DNA of 64,000 nucleotides. It comes from Paenibacillus sp. FSL R7-0337. GTDB taxonomy: Bacteria > Bacillota > Bacilli > Paenibacillales > Paenibacillaceae. The stretch covers positions 1,054,001 through 1,118,000 of the forward strand of contig NZ_CP150218.1 in the NCBI RefSeq assembly GCF_037969875.1, written 5' to 3'. Shown in pieces: positions 33,640 through 42,036 of this stretch (its first letter is position 1; each line of letters starts with the position of its first letter). The notes under the pieces were generated by a model, which saw only the letters and a program-made list of their open reading frames with translations, was not told the DNA's origin and ran no database searches. The translations under genes and the position numbers were made by a program.

Positions 33640-34587
33640 TTAGGAATGATATCCCAGCAGCCCTTTGGCTGTCTCAGCATCTGCACCGATCTGTGCAATC
33701 AAGGCATCGATGGACCCGAACTTGCGTTCAGACCGGATATAGGAAACCAGCTCCACCTTAAGCTCATGCCCATAGATATCTGAGGCAAAATCAAACAGGT
33801 GTACCTCAAAGCTCGGAGTGGTCACGCCTTCGTGAAACGTTGGCTTCACGCCGACATTCATCACCCCGTACAAGACCTCATTCCGGTAAAAGACCTTGAC
33901 GGCGTATACGCCCTTGGCCGGAATAACATAGCGGTCTTCGAGCTGCAGGTTGGCTGTCGGAAAGCCGATGGTCCGGCCCCGCTTCTCCCCGTGCCCTACG
34001 GTACCGCGCAGGTGATAACAACGTCCAAACCAGGCATTAGCCTTACCCAGTTCCCCGCTCAGCAAGCTCTTGCGGATACCTGAGCTACTGACCTTCTCTC
34101 CTTCAAGCAGGAACGGGGCGACCGTCTCTACCTTCATCGCACCTTGTCCCAGCTCCGAGAGCCTGTCCGCATCTCCCTCACCTTTGTAGCCGAAGCGGAA
34201 GTCGAACCCTACAACTGCAGTTACAATCTGCAGCGGCAGCAGCATCACAGAGACAAAGTCCGCCGGACTTACCCGGGAGAGCTCTTCATTAAATTCAATT
34301 ATATATAAAAGCTCAACACCCATCCCGGCAAGCAGCTCCTGCTTATCCTTAGAGGGGGTCAAGTATCCCTCATAATCCCCTTTGCCCATAACATCCTTGG
34401 GATGGGGGTAGAAGGTCATCACCGCTGCGGGTACACCTGCCTCGCGGGCCAGAGCAACAGCTGATGTGATGACACTGGCATGCCCGAGGTGCAGTCCATC
34501 GAACTGTCCCAGGGCAACTACTTGAGGCTGCGCATACTGTGCTGCCGCCTCAGGCAGCATCGGATAGCTTAACGTTACGGTTCTCAC
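33640..34587 (-). CDS. ribF: Bifunctional riboflavin kinase / FAD synthetase
   Basis: Converts riboflavin to FMN and FMN to FAD. Seen: 315 residues; the N-terminal nucleotidyltransferase has VALGQFDGLHLGHASVI and MTFYPHPKD; the C-terminal kinase has GTVGHGEKRGRTIGFPTANL and GVYAVKVFY. I start at GTG 34585-34587, seven bases after AGGTGAG; a GTG four codons earlier lies inside that site. Named ribC in B. subtilis. Position between truB and rpsO is conserved. Confidence 0.95.
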   Translation of the reverse strand: MRTVTLSYPMLPEAAAQYAQPQVVALGQFDGLHLGHASVITSAVALAREAGVPAAVMTFYPHPKDVMGKGDYEGYLTPSKDKQELLAGMGVELLYIIEFNEELSRVSPADFVSVMLLPLQIVTAVVGFDFRFGYKGEGDADRLSELGQGAMKVETVAPFLLEGEKVSSSGIRKSLLSGELGKANAWFGRCYHLRGTVGHGEKRGRTIGFPTANLQLEDRYVIPAKGVYAVKVFYRNEVLYGVMNVGVKPTFHEGVTTPSFEVHLFDFASDIYGHELKVELVSYIRSERKFGSIDALIAQIGADAETAKGLLGYHS

Positions 34588-34623
34588 GCTGTTTCTCACC
34601 TACATTCGCAAATAAATTAAAGT

Positions 34624-35538
34624 TTAGACCTGGGCAAACACCTTGACAGGTGCAATAGCTCCGTTAGCCTCCAAAGCATAAATACCGAGGAACTCCCCTT
34701 GCTGATCATAGAGACGGAAATCTCCGGCCTGCTTCACTTCCGGCATTACAAACCGGGTCGACAGACGTTGCCCCTGCAGGGCTGCTTTCTTCTTCTCAGC
34801 GGCAACGGTATGTCTGGGCATATGTGAAATCGCCTCGTCAGCAGCAATCAGATGCTCATCCAGTGTGCCGCCTTCCTTGTGCTGCGCAATTTGCTCCAGA
34901 GTCAGGCAATGACTGGCAGAGATCCCGGCAGACATCGTCCGCTCCAGCTTCACCATTACACCGGGAAGACCGAGCTTACGTCCGATATCTACACAGAGGG
35001 TACGGATATAGGTCCCCTTGGAGCATAACGCCCGGAAAGTGATCTCCGGATAGTTGCCATTCCAGACCATCTGCTGCATCTCAATCTCATAAATCTCCAC
35101 TTCACGGCTCTTCCGCTCTACGGTCTTGCCTTCCCGGGCCAGCTCGTACAGACGCTTGCCGTCCACCTTCACTGCGGAATACATCGGCGGCACCTGTGAG
35201 ATCACGCCCTGGAAGGAGTTCAGCACAGCCAGCACTTCGGCTTCTGTGACATGAACCTCCTCCACGGATTCCGTAATCGTCCCGGTTAGATCCTCTGTAT
35301 CGCTGGCCATTCCCAGCCGCAGCGTGGCGACATATTCCTTGGGCAGCTCCTGAATATACTCCACTACTCTAGTAGCCCGGCCTAGACAGAGCGGCAATAC
35401 TCCGGTTACCTGAGGATCAAGGGTCCCGGTATGTCCAATCCGCTTCATGCCCAGAATGCGCCGCGCCTTGGCCACAACATCATGTGAAGTGAACCCTGCC
35501 GGCTTATATACAGCCAGAACTCCTGTAAGCTCACTCAT
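34624..35538 (-). CDS. truB: tRNA pseudouridine(55) synthase
   Basis: Makes pseudouridine 55 in the tRNA T-arm. Seen: 304 residues; GVLAVYKPAGFTSHDVV; catalytic Asp in HTGTLDPQVTGVLPLCLG; SKGTYIRTLCVDIG; a C-terminal PUA-like extension (AVKVF). Its ATG overlaps the nrnA stop (ATGA), so the two are coupled. Length and order match the family. Confidence 0.96.
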   Translation of the reverse strand: MSELTGVLAVYKPAGFTSHDVVAKARRILGMKRIGHTGTLDPQVTGVLPLCLGRATRVVEYIQELPKEYVATLRLGMASDTEDLTGTITESVEEVHVTEAEVLAVLNSFQGVISQVPPMYSAVKVDGKRLYELAREGKTVERKSREVEIYEIEMQQMVWNGNYPEITFRALCSKGTYIRTLCVDIGRKLGLPGVMVKLERTMSAGISASHCLTLEQIAQHKEGGTLDEHLIAADEAISHMPRHTVAAEKKKAALQGQRLSTRFVMPEVKQAGDFRLYDQQGEFLGIYALEANGAIAPVKVFAQV

Positions 35539-36512
35539 AAATGACGTTTGACCTCCTCCAGCACCTGTGTCACAGCTTCTTCCAGAGTTCCATTAATACG
35601 CGCGCCTGCTGCCCGGGTGTGTCCTCCGCCGCCGAAGGCTTGCGCAAGTGCGGCCACATCCACCTTACCTGCTGAACGAAGACTGGCCTTCACCGCATGG
35701 TCATCAATAACCTTGAACAGAATGCCTACCTCTACACCGCGGATATTCCGCGGATAGTTGACAATCCCTTCAAGGTCCTCATTGGCCGCTCCAGAGTCCA
35801 GCATATCCTTAGGTGTAACATACACCCAGGCTATATCTCCTTCAGAGCTGAGCTGTAATGTGCTAAGTGCACGGTTTAGCACCTTCACCTGGGGAAGCGT
35901 CATCTCTTCCAGCAGGGTCTCAGCCAGGTCCGGTCCATTCACACCCAGTGTCAGCAGTTCGGATACCGCCGCCATCACTTTAGGAGAAGTATTGCTGTAA
36001 CGGAAACCGCCGGTATCCGTTAACAGTCCAGTATAAATGGCTGTGGCAATATCAATATCCCACTTGAGTTCAAAGGTCTTCAGCAGATCGAACAGTATCT
36101 CTGCTGTCGCTGCCGCATCCGGCTTGATGAGGTTCACCGCGCCGTAGCCGTTGTTCGTTGGATGATGGTCAATATTCAAGATCAGTGCATCACTGGTGAA
36201 ATGCTGCTGGGTCAGCCCTACACGCTGGAAATCCGCACAGTCAACACATATCACATGGCTGTACTGGCGGGGCAACGAACCCTCAGACAGATTGACAATC
36301 TGATCGGCATGCCATAAGTATTCCATTCGCTGCGGAATCTGGCCTTCATTCAGCATCAGATATTTTTTGCCCAGACATGAGAGAAGCCAGCCCACCGCAA
36401 GGGTGGAGCTGACTGCATCTCCGTCCGGCTGAACATGCGACACTACAAGATAATCGTCGTGTTCCAGCAGAAACTTACGCGTCTGCTGGAGACTTTGTTC
36501 ATAGCTCTGCAT
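35535..36512 (-). CDS. nrnA: DHH/DHHA1 phosphoesterase, NrnA-type nanoRNase and pAp phosphatase
   Basis: Degrades 2-5 nt RNA and dephosphorylates 3'-phosphoadenosine 5'-phosphate in characterised Bacillales homologues. Seen: 325 residues; HVQPDGDAVSSTLAVGW, VDCADFQRVG, DHH motif LNIDHHPTNNGYG, TDTGGFRYSNTS, and C-terminal DHHA1 GGGGHTRAAGARING. ATG at 36510-36512 with AAAGGAG seven bases upstream. In B. subtilis nrnA is elsewhere; here it stands between rbfA and truB. Confidence 0.93.
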   Translation of the reverse strand: MQSYEQSLQQTRKFLLEHDDYLVVSHVQPDGDAVSSTLAVGWLLSCLGKKYLMLNEGQIPQRMEYLWHADQIVNLSEGSLPRQYSHVICVDCADFQRVGLTQQHFTSDALILNIDHHPTNNGYGAVNLIKPDAAATAEILFDLLKTFELKWDIDIATAIYTGLLTDTGGFRYSNTSPKVMAAVSELLTLGVNGPDLAETLLEEMTLPQVKVLNRALSTLQLSSEGDIAWVYVTPKDMLDSGAANEDLEGIVNYPRNIRGVEVGILFKVIDDHAVKASLRSAGKVDVAALAQAFGGGGHTRAAGARINGTLEEAVTQVLEEVKRHL

Positions 36513-36538
36513 TCGCCGTCTCCTTTATGTTCCGTGGC

Positions 36539-36886
36539 CTATTCGTTTTTGCCGATTTCGCCGAGCAGCTTCTCAATGTGACTTCCGTAAGCAACGGATT
36601 CGTCAATCTTGAAGATCAGCTCAGGCGTATGGCGCAGGCGGATCGCTTTACCAAGCTCCGAGCGGAGAAAGCCATTGGCCTTCTCAATCGCTCTAAGTGA
36701 GTCTGATTTCTGCTCCTCGTCCCCGAATACGCTCAGGTATACCTTGGCCTGTGACAGATCGTTCGTCACATCTACGCCAGTTACAGTTACGAACCCGACA
36801 CGCGGGTCCTTCAGTCCGCTTTGGATGAGCTGGCTCAGCTCTTTCTTAATCTGCTCGCCAACCCGTCCCGCTCTGATTTTAGACAT
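36539..36886 (-). CDS. rbfA: 30S ribosome-binding factor A
   Basis: Late assembly factor for the 30S subunit. Seen: 115 residues, [59 protein letters not shown] with AGAGGTG upstream. It is 18 bp downstream of infB in the nusA-infB operon, as expected. Confidence 0.96.
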   Translation of the reverse strand: MSKIRAGRVGEQIKKELSQLIQSGLKDPRVGFVTVTGVDVTNDLSQAKVYLSVFGDEEQKSDSLRAIEKANGFLRSELGKAIRLRHTPELIFKIDESVAYGSHIEKLLGEIGKNE

Positions 36887-36904
36887 CTTATTTCACCTCT
36901 TCGC

Positions 36905-39595
36905 TTAGCGCTCTACCGTTTCCATGATGAATGCTTCGATAATGTCGCCTTCAACGACATCATTATAGCGTTCCAAAGTTATGCCACATTCATAACCCTG
37001 TGCCACTTCTTTTGCATCATCTTTGAAACGCTTCAAGGTGTCGATTTTGCCTGTGAAGACAACGATACCGCTGCGGATCAGGCGCATTTCAGCATTGCGG
37101 GCAATTTTGCCGTCGGTAACCATACAACCTGCGACACTGCCCACTTTGCTGATTTTGAATACGTTGCGCACTTCGGCATGACCGATAACGTTTTCTTTAA
37201 ATATAGGATCAAGCATGCCCTTCATGGCACTTTCGATCTCTTCAATGACATTGTAGATGATGTTGTGCAGTCGCACATCCACCTTCTCCTGCTCGGCCGC
37301 CGCTTTCGTCTGGGCATCCGGACGAACGTTGAAACCGATCACGATAGCATTGGAGGCTGCTGCCAGGGTAATATCGGATTCCGTAATCGCGCCGGCACCG
37401 CTGTGAAGGATCTTCACGCGTACGCCTTCGACTTCGATCTTGGCCAAGGAGCCCTTCAGCGCCTCTACCGAACCCTGAACGTCACCCTTGATGATAACGT
37501 TGAGATCCTTGATCTCGCCGTCCTTGATATGCTTGAACAGATCATCCAGCGTAACGCGGGTGTTCGTGTTCAGCTCGGACTGGCGCTGCGTTGTAGAACG
37601 TCTGTCAGAGATCGCGCGTGCTTTACGCTCATCTTCGAAGGCCATGAACGGATCGCCCGCCTGCGGCACCTCGGTCAGACCGGTAATTTCCACTGGAGTG
37701 GAAGGTCCCGCTTCCTTGATTTTGCGTCCCTTGTCATTCACCATGGCGCGTACGCGGCCGAAGCAGTTACCCGCTACAAATGCGTCTCCGACCTTCAGCG
37801 TACCATTCTGCACGAGAATACGGGCAACCGGTCCACGGTTCTTGTCAAGCTCAGCTTCTATAACAGTACCGCGTGCCCGTTTGTCCGGGTTCGCCTTGTA
37901 CTCATTTACTTCGGCAACGAGCAGGATCATTTCCAGCAGCTCTTCAAGGTTAATGCGCTGCTTAGCCGACAGGTTGACGAAGATTGTATCGCCGCCCCAC
38001 TCTTCCGGCACCAGCTCATAGCTTGTAAGCTCCTGCTTCACCTTGTCAGGGTCTGCGCCCGGCTTGTCGATCTTGTTAACTGCCACAATGATCGGAAGTC
38101 CAGCTGCCTTGGCATGGTTGATCGCTTCTACAGTCTGAGGCATTACGCCGTCATCTGCCGCTACAACGATAATCGTCATATCTGTAACCTGGGCACCACG
38201 GGCACGCATGGCGGTGAAAGCTTCATGGCCCGGAGTATCAAGGAATGTGATTTTCTTATGATTAATCTCAACCTGATAGGCACCGATATGCTGCGTAATT
38301 CCACCTGCTTCGCCGCCGGATACATTCGTGGAACGGATGGCATCGAGCAAGGTTGTTTTACCATGGTCAACGTGACCCATGATCGTTACAACCGGTGGCC
38401 GGGTCATCAGATCATCTTCGGAATCGTTCTCTTCCACGGTCTCGAAGCTGTCTTCATCAACCGGAATCTTCACTTCTACTTCTACGCCGAATTCGCCGGC
38501 CAGCAGCAGAATCGTATCGATATCAAGCTCCTGATTGATTGTGGCCATAACCCCCATCGAGATCAGCTTCTTGATCACTTCCGAAGCATCCTTGTGAAGC
38601 AGCTTCGCGGTTTCACCCACGGTCATGCTGCCACGGACAATGATCTTCTTAGGTGTGTTGTCAATCTTCTCACGATATACGGTCGGCTGGTTTCTGCCGC
38701 GGTTGTTCTTGCCGCCACGGCCGCGATAGTTGCCGCCCTTGTTGTCGTCGTAACGTTTCTGGCCGCTGTTGTTGCCACCAGGTCTGCCGCCAGTGGTGTT
38801 CTTCTTAGGGCCGTCGCTGCGTGAGAAACCTCCGCCTGCATTGCCTTGACCTTGCGGACGGTCACCTGTACGTGGTGCGCTGCCTTGTCCTTGCGGACGG
38901 CTGCCGCCAGTAGAGCTGCCTTGTGGACGGCTACCGCCAGTGGAGCTGCCTTGTGGGCGGCTGCCGCCAGTAGAGCTGCCTTGTGGACGGCTACCGCCAG
39001 TGGAGCTGCCCTGTGGGCGGCTGCCGCCAGTGGAGCTGCCTTGTGGACGGCTGCCGCCAGTGGAGCTGCCTTGTGGACGGCTGCCGCCAGTGGAGCTGCC
39101 CTGTGGGCGGCTGCCAGTGGAGCTGCCTTGCGGGCGGCTGCCAGTCGAACTGCTTTGTGGACGGCTGCTGCTTGAACTGCCCTGCGGGCGAGAATTCTGA
39201 GCGGAGCCTGATGTTTGTGTTCTGCGGGAATCTTGTCCGCTTTGGGGCCTTGGGGACGTCGTCGATTGGTTGTTGTTTTGGTTACTGTTCATACCTACCT
39301 GCTTTTCCGATTGAATTTTGTTGGTATTCTGAGCACTGCGTACTTCGGCGGTTACCGTTCCGGTAGTTACCGGACGGCTGCTGGTGCCGGTGTCCCGCTT
39401 GGCTGCAGCGTTTGACTTGATGTCCTTGAAGAACTGTTCAACTTTGTTCACGGAGCCATTCTCCATGACACTCATATGATTATTCACCGGGACATCCAAA
39501 CGCTTCAGAATGGTAATAATTTCTTTACTGCTCATGTTCAAAGACTTTGCATATTCGTATACGCGCAGCTTATCCTTATTATCTTCTTTAGTCAA
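36905..39595 (-). CDS. infB: Translation initiation factor IF-2 with a low-complexity repeat linker
   Basis: GTPase that places initiator tRNA on the ribosome. Seen: 896 residues. N-terminal IF2 motif [20 protein letters not shown] lies at residues 4-23. A Ser/Gly/Arg/Pro/Gln linker of some 200 residues follows, then a second N-domain ([20 protein letters not shown]). The G domain starts near 402 with GHVDHGKTT, then DTPGHEAF and NKID, followed by the beta-barrel and C2 domains. The start is TTG at 39593-39595, eight bases after GGAGG; a TTG nine codons earlier lies before that site. The linker is encoded by seven 30-bp tandem repeats (38901-39110). It overlaps ylxQ by 8 bp. Confidence 0.97.
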   Translation of the reverse strand: MTKEDNKDKLRVYEYAKSLNMSSKEIITILKRLDVPVNNHMSVMENGSVNKVEQFFKDIKSNAAAKRDTGTSSRPVTTGTVTAEVRSAQNTNKIQSEKQVGMNSNQNNNQSTTSPRPQSGQDSRRTQTSGSAQNSRPQGSSSSSRPQSSSTGSRPQGSSTGSRPQGSSTGGSRPQGSSTGGSRPQGSSTGGSRPQGSSTGGSRPQGSSTGGSRPQGSSTGGSRPQGSSTGGSRPQGQGSAPRTGDRPQGQGNAGGGFSRSDGPKKNTTGGRPGGNNSGQKRYDDNKGGNYRGRGGKNNRGRNQPTVYREKIDNTPKKIIVRGSMTVGETAKLLHKDASEVIKKLISMGVMATINQELDIDTILLLAGEFGVEVEVKIPVDEDSFETVEENDSEDDLMTRPPVVTIMGHVDHGKTTLLDAIRSTNVSGGEAGGITQHIGAYQVEINHKKITFLDTPGHEAFTAMRARGAQVTDMTIIVVAADDGVMPQTVEAINHAKAAGLPIIVAVNKIDKPGADPDKVKQELTSYELVPEEWGGDTIFVNLSAKQRINLEELLEMILLVAEVNEYKANPDKRARGTVIEAELDKNRGPVARILVQNGTLKVGDAFVAGNCFGRVRAMVNDKGRKIKEAGPSTPVEITGLTEVPQAGDPFMAFEDERKARAISDRRSTTQRQSELNTNTRVTLDDLFKHIKDGEIKDLNVIIKGDVQGSVEALKGSLAKIEVEGVRVKILHSGAGAITESDITLAAASNAIVIGFNVRPDAQTKAAAEQEKVDVRLHNIIYNVIEEIESAMKGMLDPIFKENVIGHAEVRNVFKISKVGSVAGCMVTDGKIARNAEMRLIRSGIVVFTGKIDTLKRFKDDAKEVAQGYECGITLERYNDVVEGDIIEAFIMETVER
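38901..39164 (-). repeat. Tandem repeat inside infB (7 x 30 bp, then 2 x 27 bp)
   Basis: Seven adjoining 30-bp units (38901-39110) of the type CTGCCGCCAGTGGAGCTGCC plus TTGTGGACGG. They differ only at three or four fixed sites and encode [10 protein letters not shown]. Two shorter 27-bp units with one codon missing follow (39111-39164), then a decayed copy. The frame is kept throughout. Confidence 0.97.
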
Positions 39596-39911
39596 TAACT
39601 CCACCTCCGACAGTATCTCCAAGCGTTCTGGAGATCATTTCCGCGAATCCTTTATCCGTAACGGCCAGCACTACGCGCTGGTCCTTACCAATACTTGCAC
39701 CGAGTTCATCCCGGTGAAATGCGATTACTAGTGGAATATCGTAGGTCCCGCATTTATCGCGGAACTTCTTCTGGGTATTATCTGAAGCGTCACCTGCCAG
39801 GACGACCAGCTTCGCCTCTGAAGACCGTACTGCCTTAAGCACAGCCTCATCGCCGGTGACAATCTTGCCTGCTCTCATCGCAAGCCCTAAATAAGAAAGT
39901 GTCTTACTCAT
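39588..39911 (-). CDS. ylxQ: L7Ae/L30e-family RNA-binding protein (YlxQ)
   Basis: Small kink-turn RNA-binding protein of the L7Ae group. Seen: 107 residues; [36 protein letters not shown] and [20 protein letters not shown]. The ATG at 39909-39911 overlaps the ylxR stop by 8 bp and its own end overlaps infB. It lies in the conserved nusA-ylxR-ylxQ-infB order. Confidence 0.93.
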   Translation of the reverse strand: MSKTLSYLGLAMRAGKIVTGDEAVLKAVRSSEAKLVVLAGDASDNTQKKFRDKCGTYDIPLVIAFHRDELGASIGKDQRVVLAVTDKGFAEMISRTLGDTVGGGVID

Positions 39912-40212
39912 TGTCCTCACTATCCTTCGCTGCCAAAAACTGCTCCTCCACGGATGCAAAATCCCGGGCAAGCTGGGCATAGATTTCAGGACTGACCTGA
40001 CATTTCAATGCCCGGTCAAGTGCTTTGGTCTTCTGTGCTAGCTTAAAGTATTCCAGTTTACCGCAGATATAAGCGCCACGGCCCGACTTCTTGCCTGTCA
40101 GGTCAATCAGCACCTCGCCTTCAGGCGTTCTCACCACGCGAATCAGCTCTTTCTTGGGCATCATCTCCTGGCTGGCAACGCATTTACGCAGCGGCACCTT
40201 TCTTTGCTTCAT
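39904..40212 (-). CDS. ylxR: YlxR/DUF448 RNA-binding protein
   Basis: Small nucleic-acid-binding protein of the YlxR family; in B. subtilis a nucleoid-associated regulator. Seen: 102 residues; VPLRKCVASQEMMPKKELIR, GRGAYICGKLEYFKLA. ATG at 40210-40212 with GGGAGGTG upstream; nine extra upstream codons lack a site. It lies between nusA and ylxQ in the operon. Confidence 0.94.
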   Translation of the reverse strand: MKQRKVPLRKCVASQEMMPKKELIRVVRTPEGEVLIDLTGKKSGRGAYICGKLEYFKLAQKTKALDRALKCQVSPEIYAQLARDFASVEEQFLAAKDSEDNE

Positions 40213-40242
40213 AACAAAGCACCTCCCGTCAGTCAGCATTCA

Positions 40243-41340
40243 TTAATCGATGGAGACGGAATCCTGATGCATTTCATCATTGGACGATCTGGGTCTGCCG
40301 TATTCCTGCTCCGCCTGCGTCTCGCTCTTGATATCGATCTTCCAGCCGGTCAGCTTAGCGGCAAGACGGGCATTCTGCCCCTTGATGCCGATGGCCAGTG
40401 ACAGCTGATAGTCAGGAACAATGACGCGGGCCATTTTCTCAGGTTCAAAGACTTGAACCTCAAGCACCTTGGACGGGCTAAGTGCATTGGCTACGTACTC
40501 CTGCACCAGCTCGGAATATCTGACAATATCAATCTTCTCACCGCGAAGCTCAGTCACAATGGTCTGTACACGTGTGCCTCTTGGCCCTACGCAAGAGCCG
40601 ACCGGGTCCACTTCGGGATTGCGTGAGAACACGGCGATCTTGGAGCGGAAGCCAGCTTCGCGGGCAACGGAACGAATCTCCACCACCCCGTCAAAAATCT
40701 CCGGCACCTCCAGCTCGAACAGACGCTTCAGGAGACCTGGATGACTGCGGGACAGCATAATCTGCGGCCCTTTGGTCGTGTTCTCCACCTTAGTGATATA
40801 AGCTTTGATACGCTCGCTCTGCTTGAACTTTTCTCCAGGCATCAGCTCGCTCAGCGGAAGAACCGCCTCGATTTTGCCAAGATCCACATAGATGTTGCGC
40901 ATATCCTGACGCTGTACAAGGCCGGTTACAATATCATCTTCCTTGTCGATAAAAGCGTTATAGATCAGGCCACGTTCCGCTTCGCGGATACGCTGGGTAA
41001 CCACCTGCTTCGCAGTCTGGGCGGCAATGCGGCCGAAATCACGCGGCGTGACTTCCTGCTCGGCGATATCCTCCAGCTGGAAATGCGGGTTGATCTCCCG
41101 GGCAGCCAGGAGCGAGATCTCGGTCCGTGCATCGAGAACCTCCTCCACAATCAGCTTGCGGGCAAACACCTTGATTACGCCTGTGTTACGGTTCATATCC
41201 ACACGCACATTCTGCGCCGCATTGAAATTGCGTTTATAGCTGGAGATCAGCGCCGCTTCGATGGCTTCGAACAGCACATCCTTGCTGATGCCTTTCTCCC
41301 TTTCCAGTTCATTCATAGCTTCAATAAACTCCATACTCAT
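40243..41340 (-). CDS. nusA: Transcription termination/antitermination factor NusA
   Basis: Binds RNA polymerase and RNA; enhances pausing and intrinsic termination. Seen: 365 residues; N-terminal domain (MEFIEAMNELEREKGISKDV), S1 domain (GLVQRQDMRNIYVDLGKIEA), KH1 (RSVAREAGFRSKIAVFSRNP, then VGSCVGPRGTRVQTIVTELR) and KH2 (LAIGIKGQNARLAAKLTGWK). There is no C-terminal acidic repeat, as in other Firmicutes. ATG at 41338-41340. It follows rimP in one operon whose leader has a terminator-like hairpin that may be its own target. Confidence 0.97.
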   Translation of the reverse strand: MSMEFIEAMNELEREKGISKDVLFEAIEAALISSYKRNFNAAQNVRVDMNRNTGVIKVFARKLIVEEVLDARTEISLLAAREINPHFQLEDIAEQEVTPRDFGRIAAQTAKQVVTQRIREAERGLIYNAFIDKEDDIVTGLVQRQDMRNIYVDLGKIEAVLPLSELMPGEKFKQSERIKAYITKVENTTKGPQIMLSRSHPGLLKRLFELEVPEIFDGVVEIRSVAREAGFRSKIAVFSRNPEVDPVGSCVGPRGTRVQTIVTELRGEKIDIVRYSELVQEYVANALSPSKVLEVQVFEPEKMARVIVPDYQLSLAIGIKGQNARLAAKLTGWKIDIKSETQAEQEYGRPRSSNDEMHQDSVSID

Positions 41341-41366
41341 GAAATTCCGGTCCCCCTTTCAAGACG

Positions 41367-41834
41367 TTAAAAAATAATGGCCAATCTCGCACTGGCGACC
41401 TTGGCGTAAGGTACCACATGTTCTTTTTTGCCCGCGGAGATGAGCAGTTCCTCGTTCTCGAACGAGAGCAAACGACCTTCGAATTCTTTGAGTCCTTGAA
41501 TCGGCTCATAGACCGTTACATATACGTCCTTGCCTACCGCCTTGGCGACATCCGCAGCTTTCTTGAGCGGACGCTCAGCTCCCGGCGAAGAGACTTCAAG
41601 GAAATACGCTTCGGAGAACGGATCATTCTCATCCAGCTTCTGGCTGATATATTCGCTGATAGTACCGCAGTCATCGATATCGATGCCGCCCTCTTTGTCT
41701 ACGAATACGCGCAGAAACCAGTTGGAGCCTTCCTTCACGTATTCAACGTCCACCAGTTCGAAACCATTGTCCTCGAGATAGGACCCGAGCAGCTGCTCTA
41801 CCGTTTGTTTAATTTTGGATTTGGGTGTGCTCAA
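41367..41834 (-). CDS. rimP: Ribosome maturation factor RimP
   Basis: Needed for 30S maturation. Seen: 155 residues; IKQTVEQLLGSYLEDNGFEL, VDVEYVKEGSNWFLRVFVDK, DIDDCGTISEYISQKLDEND, EVSSPGAERPLKK. The start is TTG at 41832-41834, nine bases after GGAGG; the open frame extends 14 codons further to an ATG with no ribosome site. First gene of the rimP-nusA-ylxR-ylxQ-infB-rbfA operon. Confidence 0.95.
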   Translation of the reverse strand: MSTPKSKIKQTVEQLLGSYLEDNGFELVDVEYVKEGSNWFLRVFVDKEGGIDIDDCGTISEYISQKLDENDPFSEAYFLEVSSPGAERPLKKAADVAKAVGKDVYVTVYEPIQGLKEFEGRLLSFENEELLISAGKKEHVVPYAKVASARLAIIF

Positions 41835-41880
41835 AAGAAGATTACCTCCACGAACTTGTCTTTTGCTATATACCAAAGAT

Positions 41881-41904
41881 AAAGAGTGGGTTTCCCCACT
41901 CTTT
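41881..41904 (-). terminator. GNRA-capped hairpin in the rimP-nusA leader, candidate attenuator
   Basis: On the minus strand AAAGAGTGGG, loop GAAA, CCCACTCTTT, then ATCTTTGG. The stem is a perfect 10 bp. The U-tract is interrupted, as in terminators that need NusA. It lies between a promoter (41938-41966) and the rimP start. In B. subtilis NusA limits its own operon by leader termination. Confidence 0.75.
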
Positions 41905-41937
41905 ACACAACGGACTTATCTCATTATTACCAAAAAA

Positions 41938-41966
41938 ATTATACCATAGAGAGGCAGCACTGACAA
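41938..41966 (-). promoter_or_regulatory. Sigma-A promoter of the rimP-nusA-infB operon
   Basis: On the minus strand -35 TTGTCA (41961-41966), 17-bp spacer, -10 TATAAT (41938-41943), followed by TTTTTTT. One of the best promoters in the window; leader about 100 nt to the rimP TTG. Confidence 0.82.
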
Positions 41967-42036
41967 GTACCAGCCCTTGACTCCCCTTTCTAAGAGGACA
42001 TTAAAGGGCTGTATATGCCATCACTTGAGCCGGTTG

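Noticed and set aside
36821..38824. Plus-strand open frame of 667 codons opposite infB
   Set aside because: It mirrors the codon pattern of infB, has no ribosome site or family motif, and infB is certain.
38901..39164. CRISPR array
   Set aside because: The 30-bp units are contiguous without spacers and keep the infB frame.
38846..39200. Ala/Trp-rich or Leu/Pro-rich repeat proteins on the plus strand opposite infB
   Set aside because: Products of reading the infB repeat backwards; no start signals.
41979..42021. Terminator after polC
   Set aside because: AGCCCTTTA and TCAAGGGCT can pair, but no T-run follows and the rimP promoter begins at once; not convincing.
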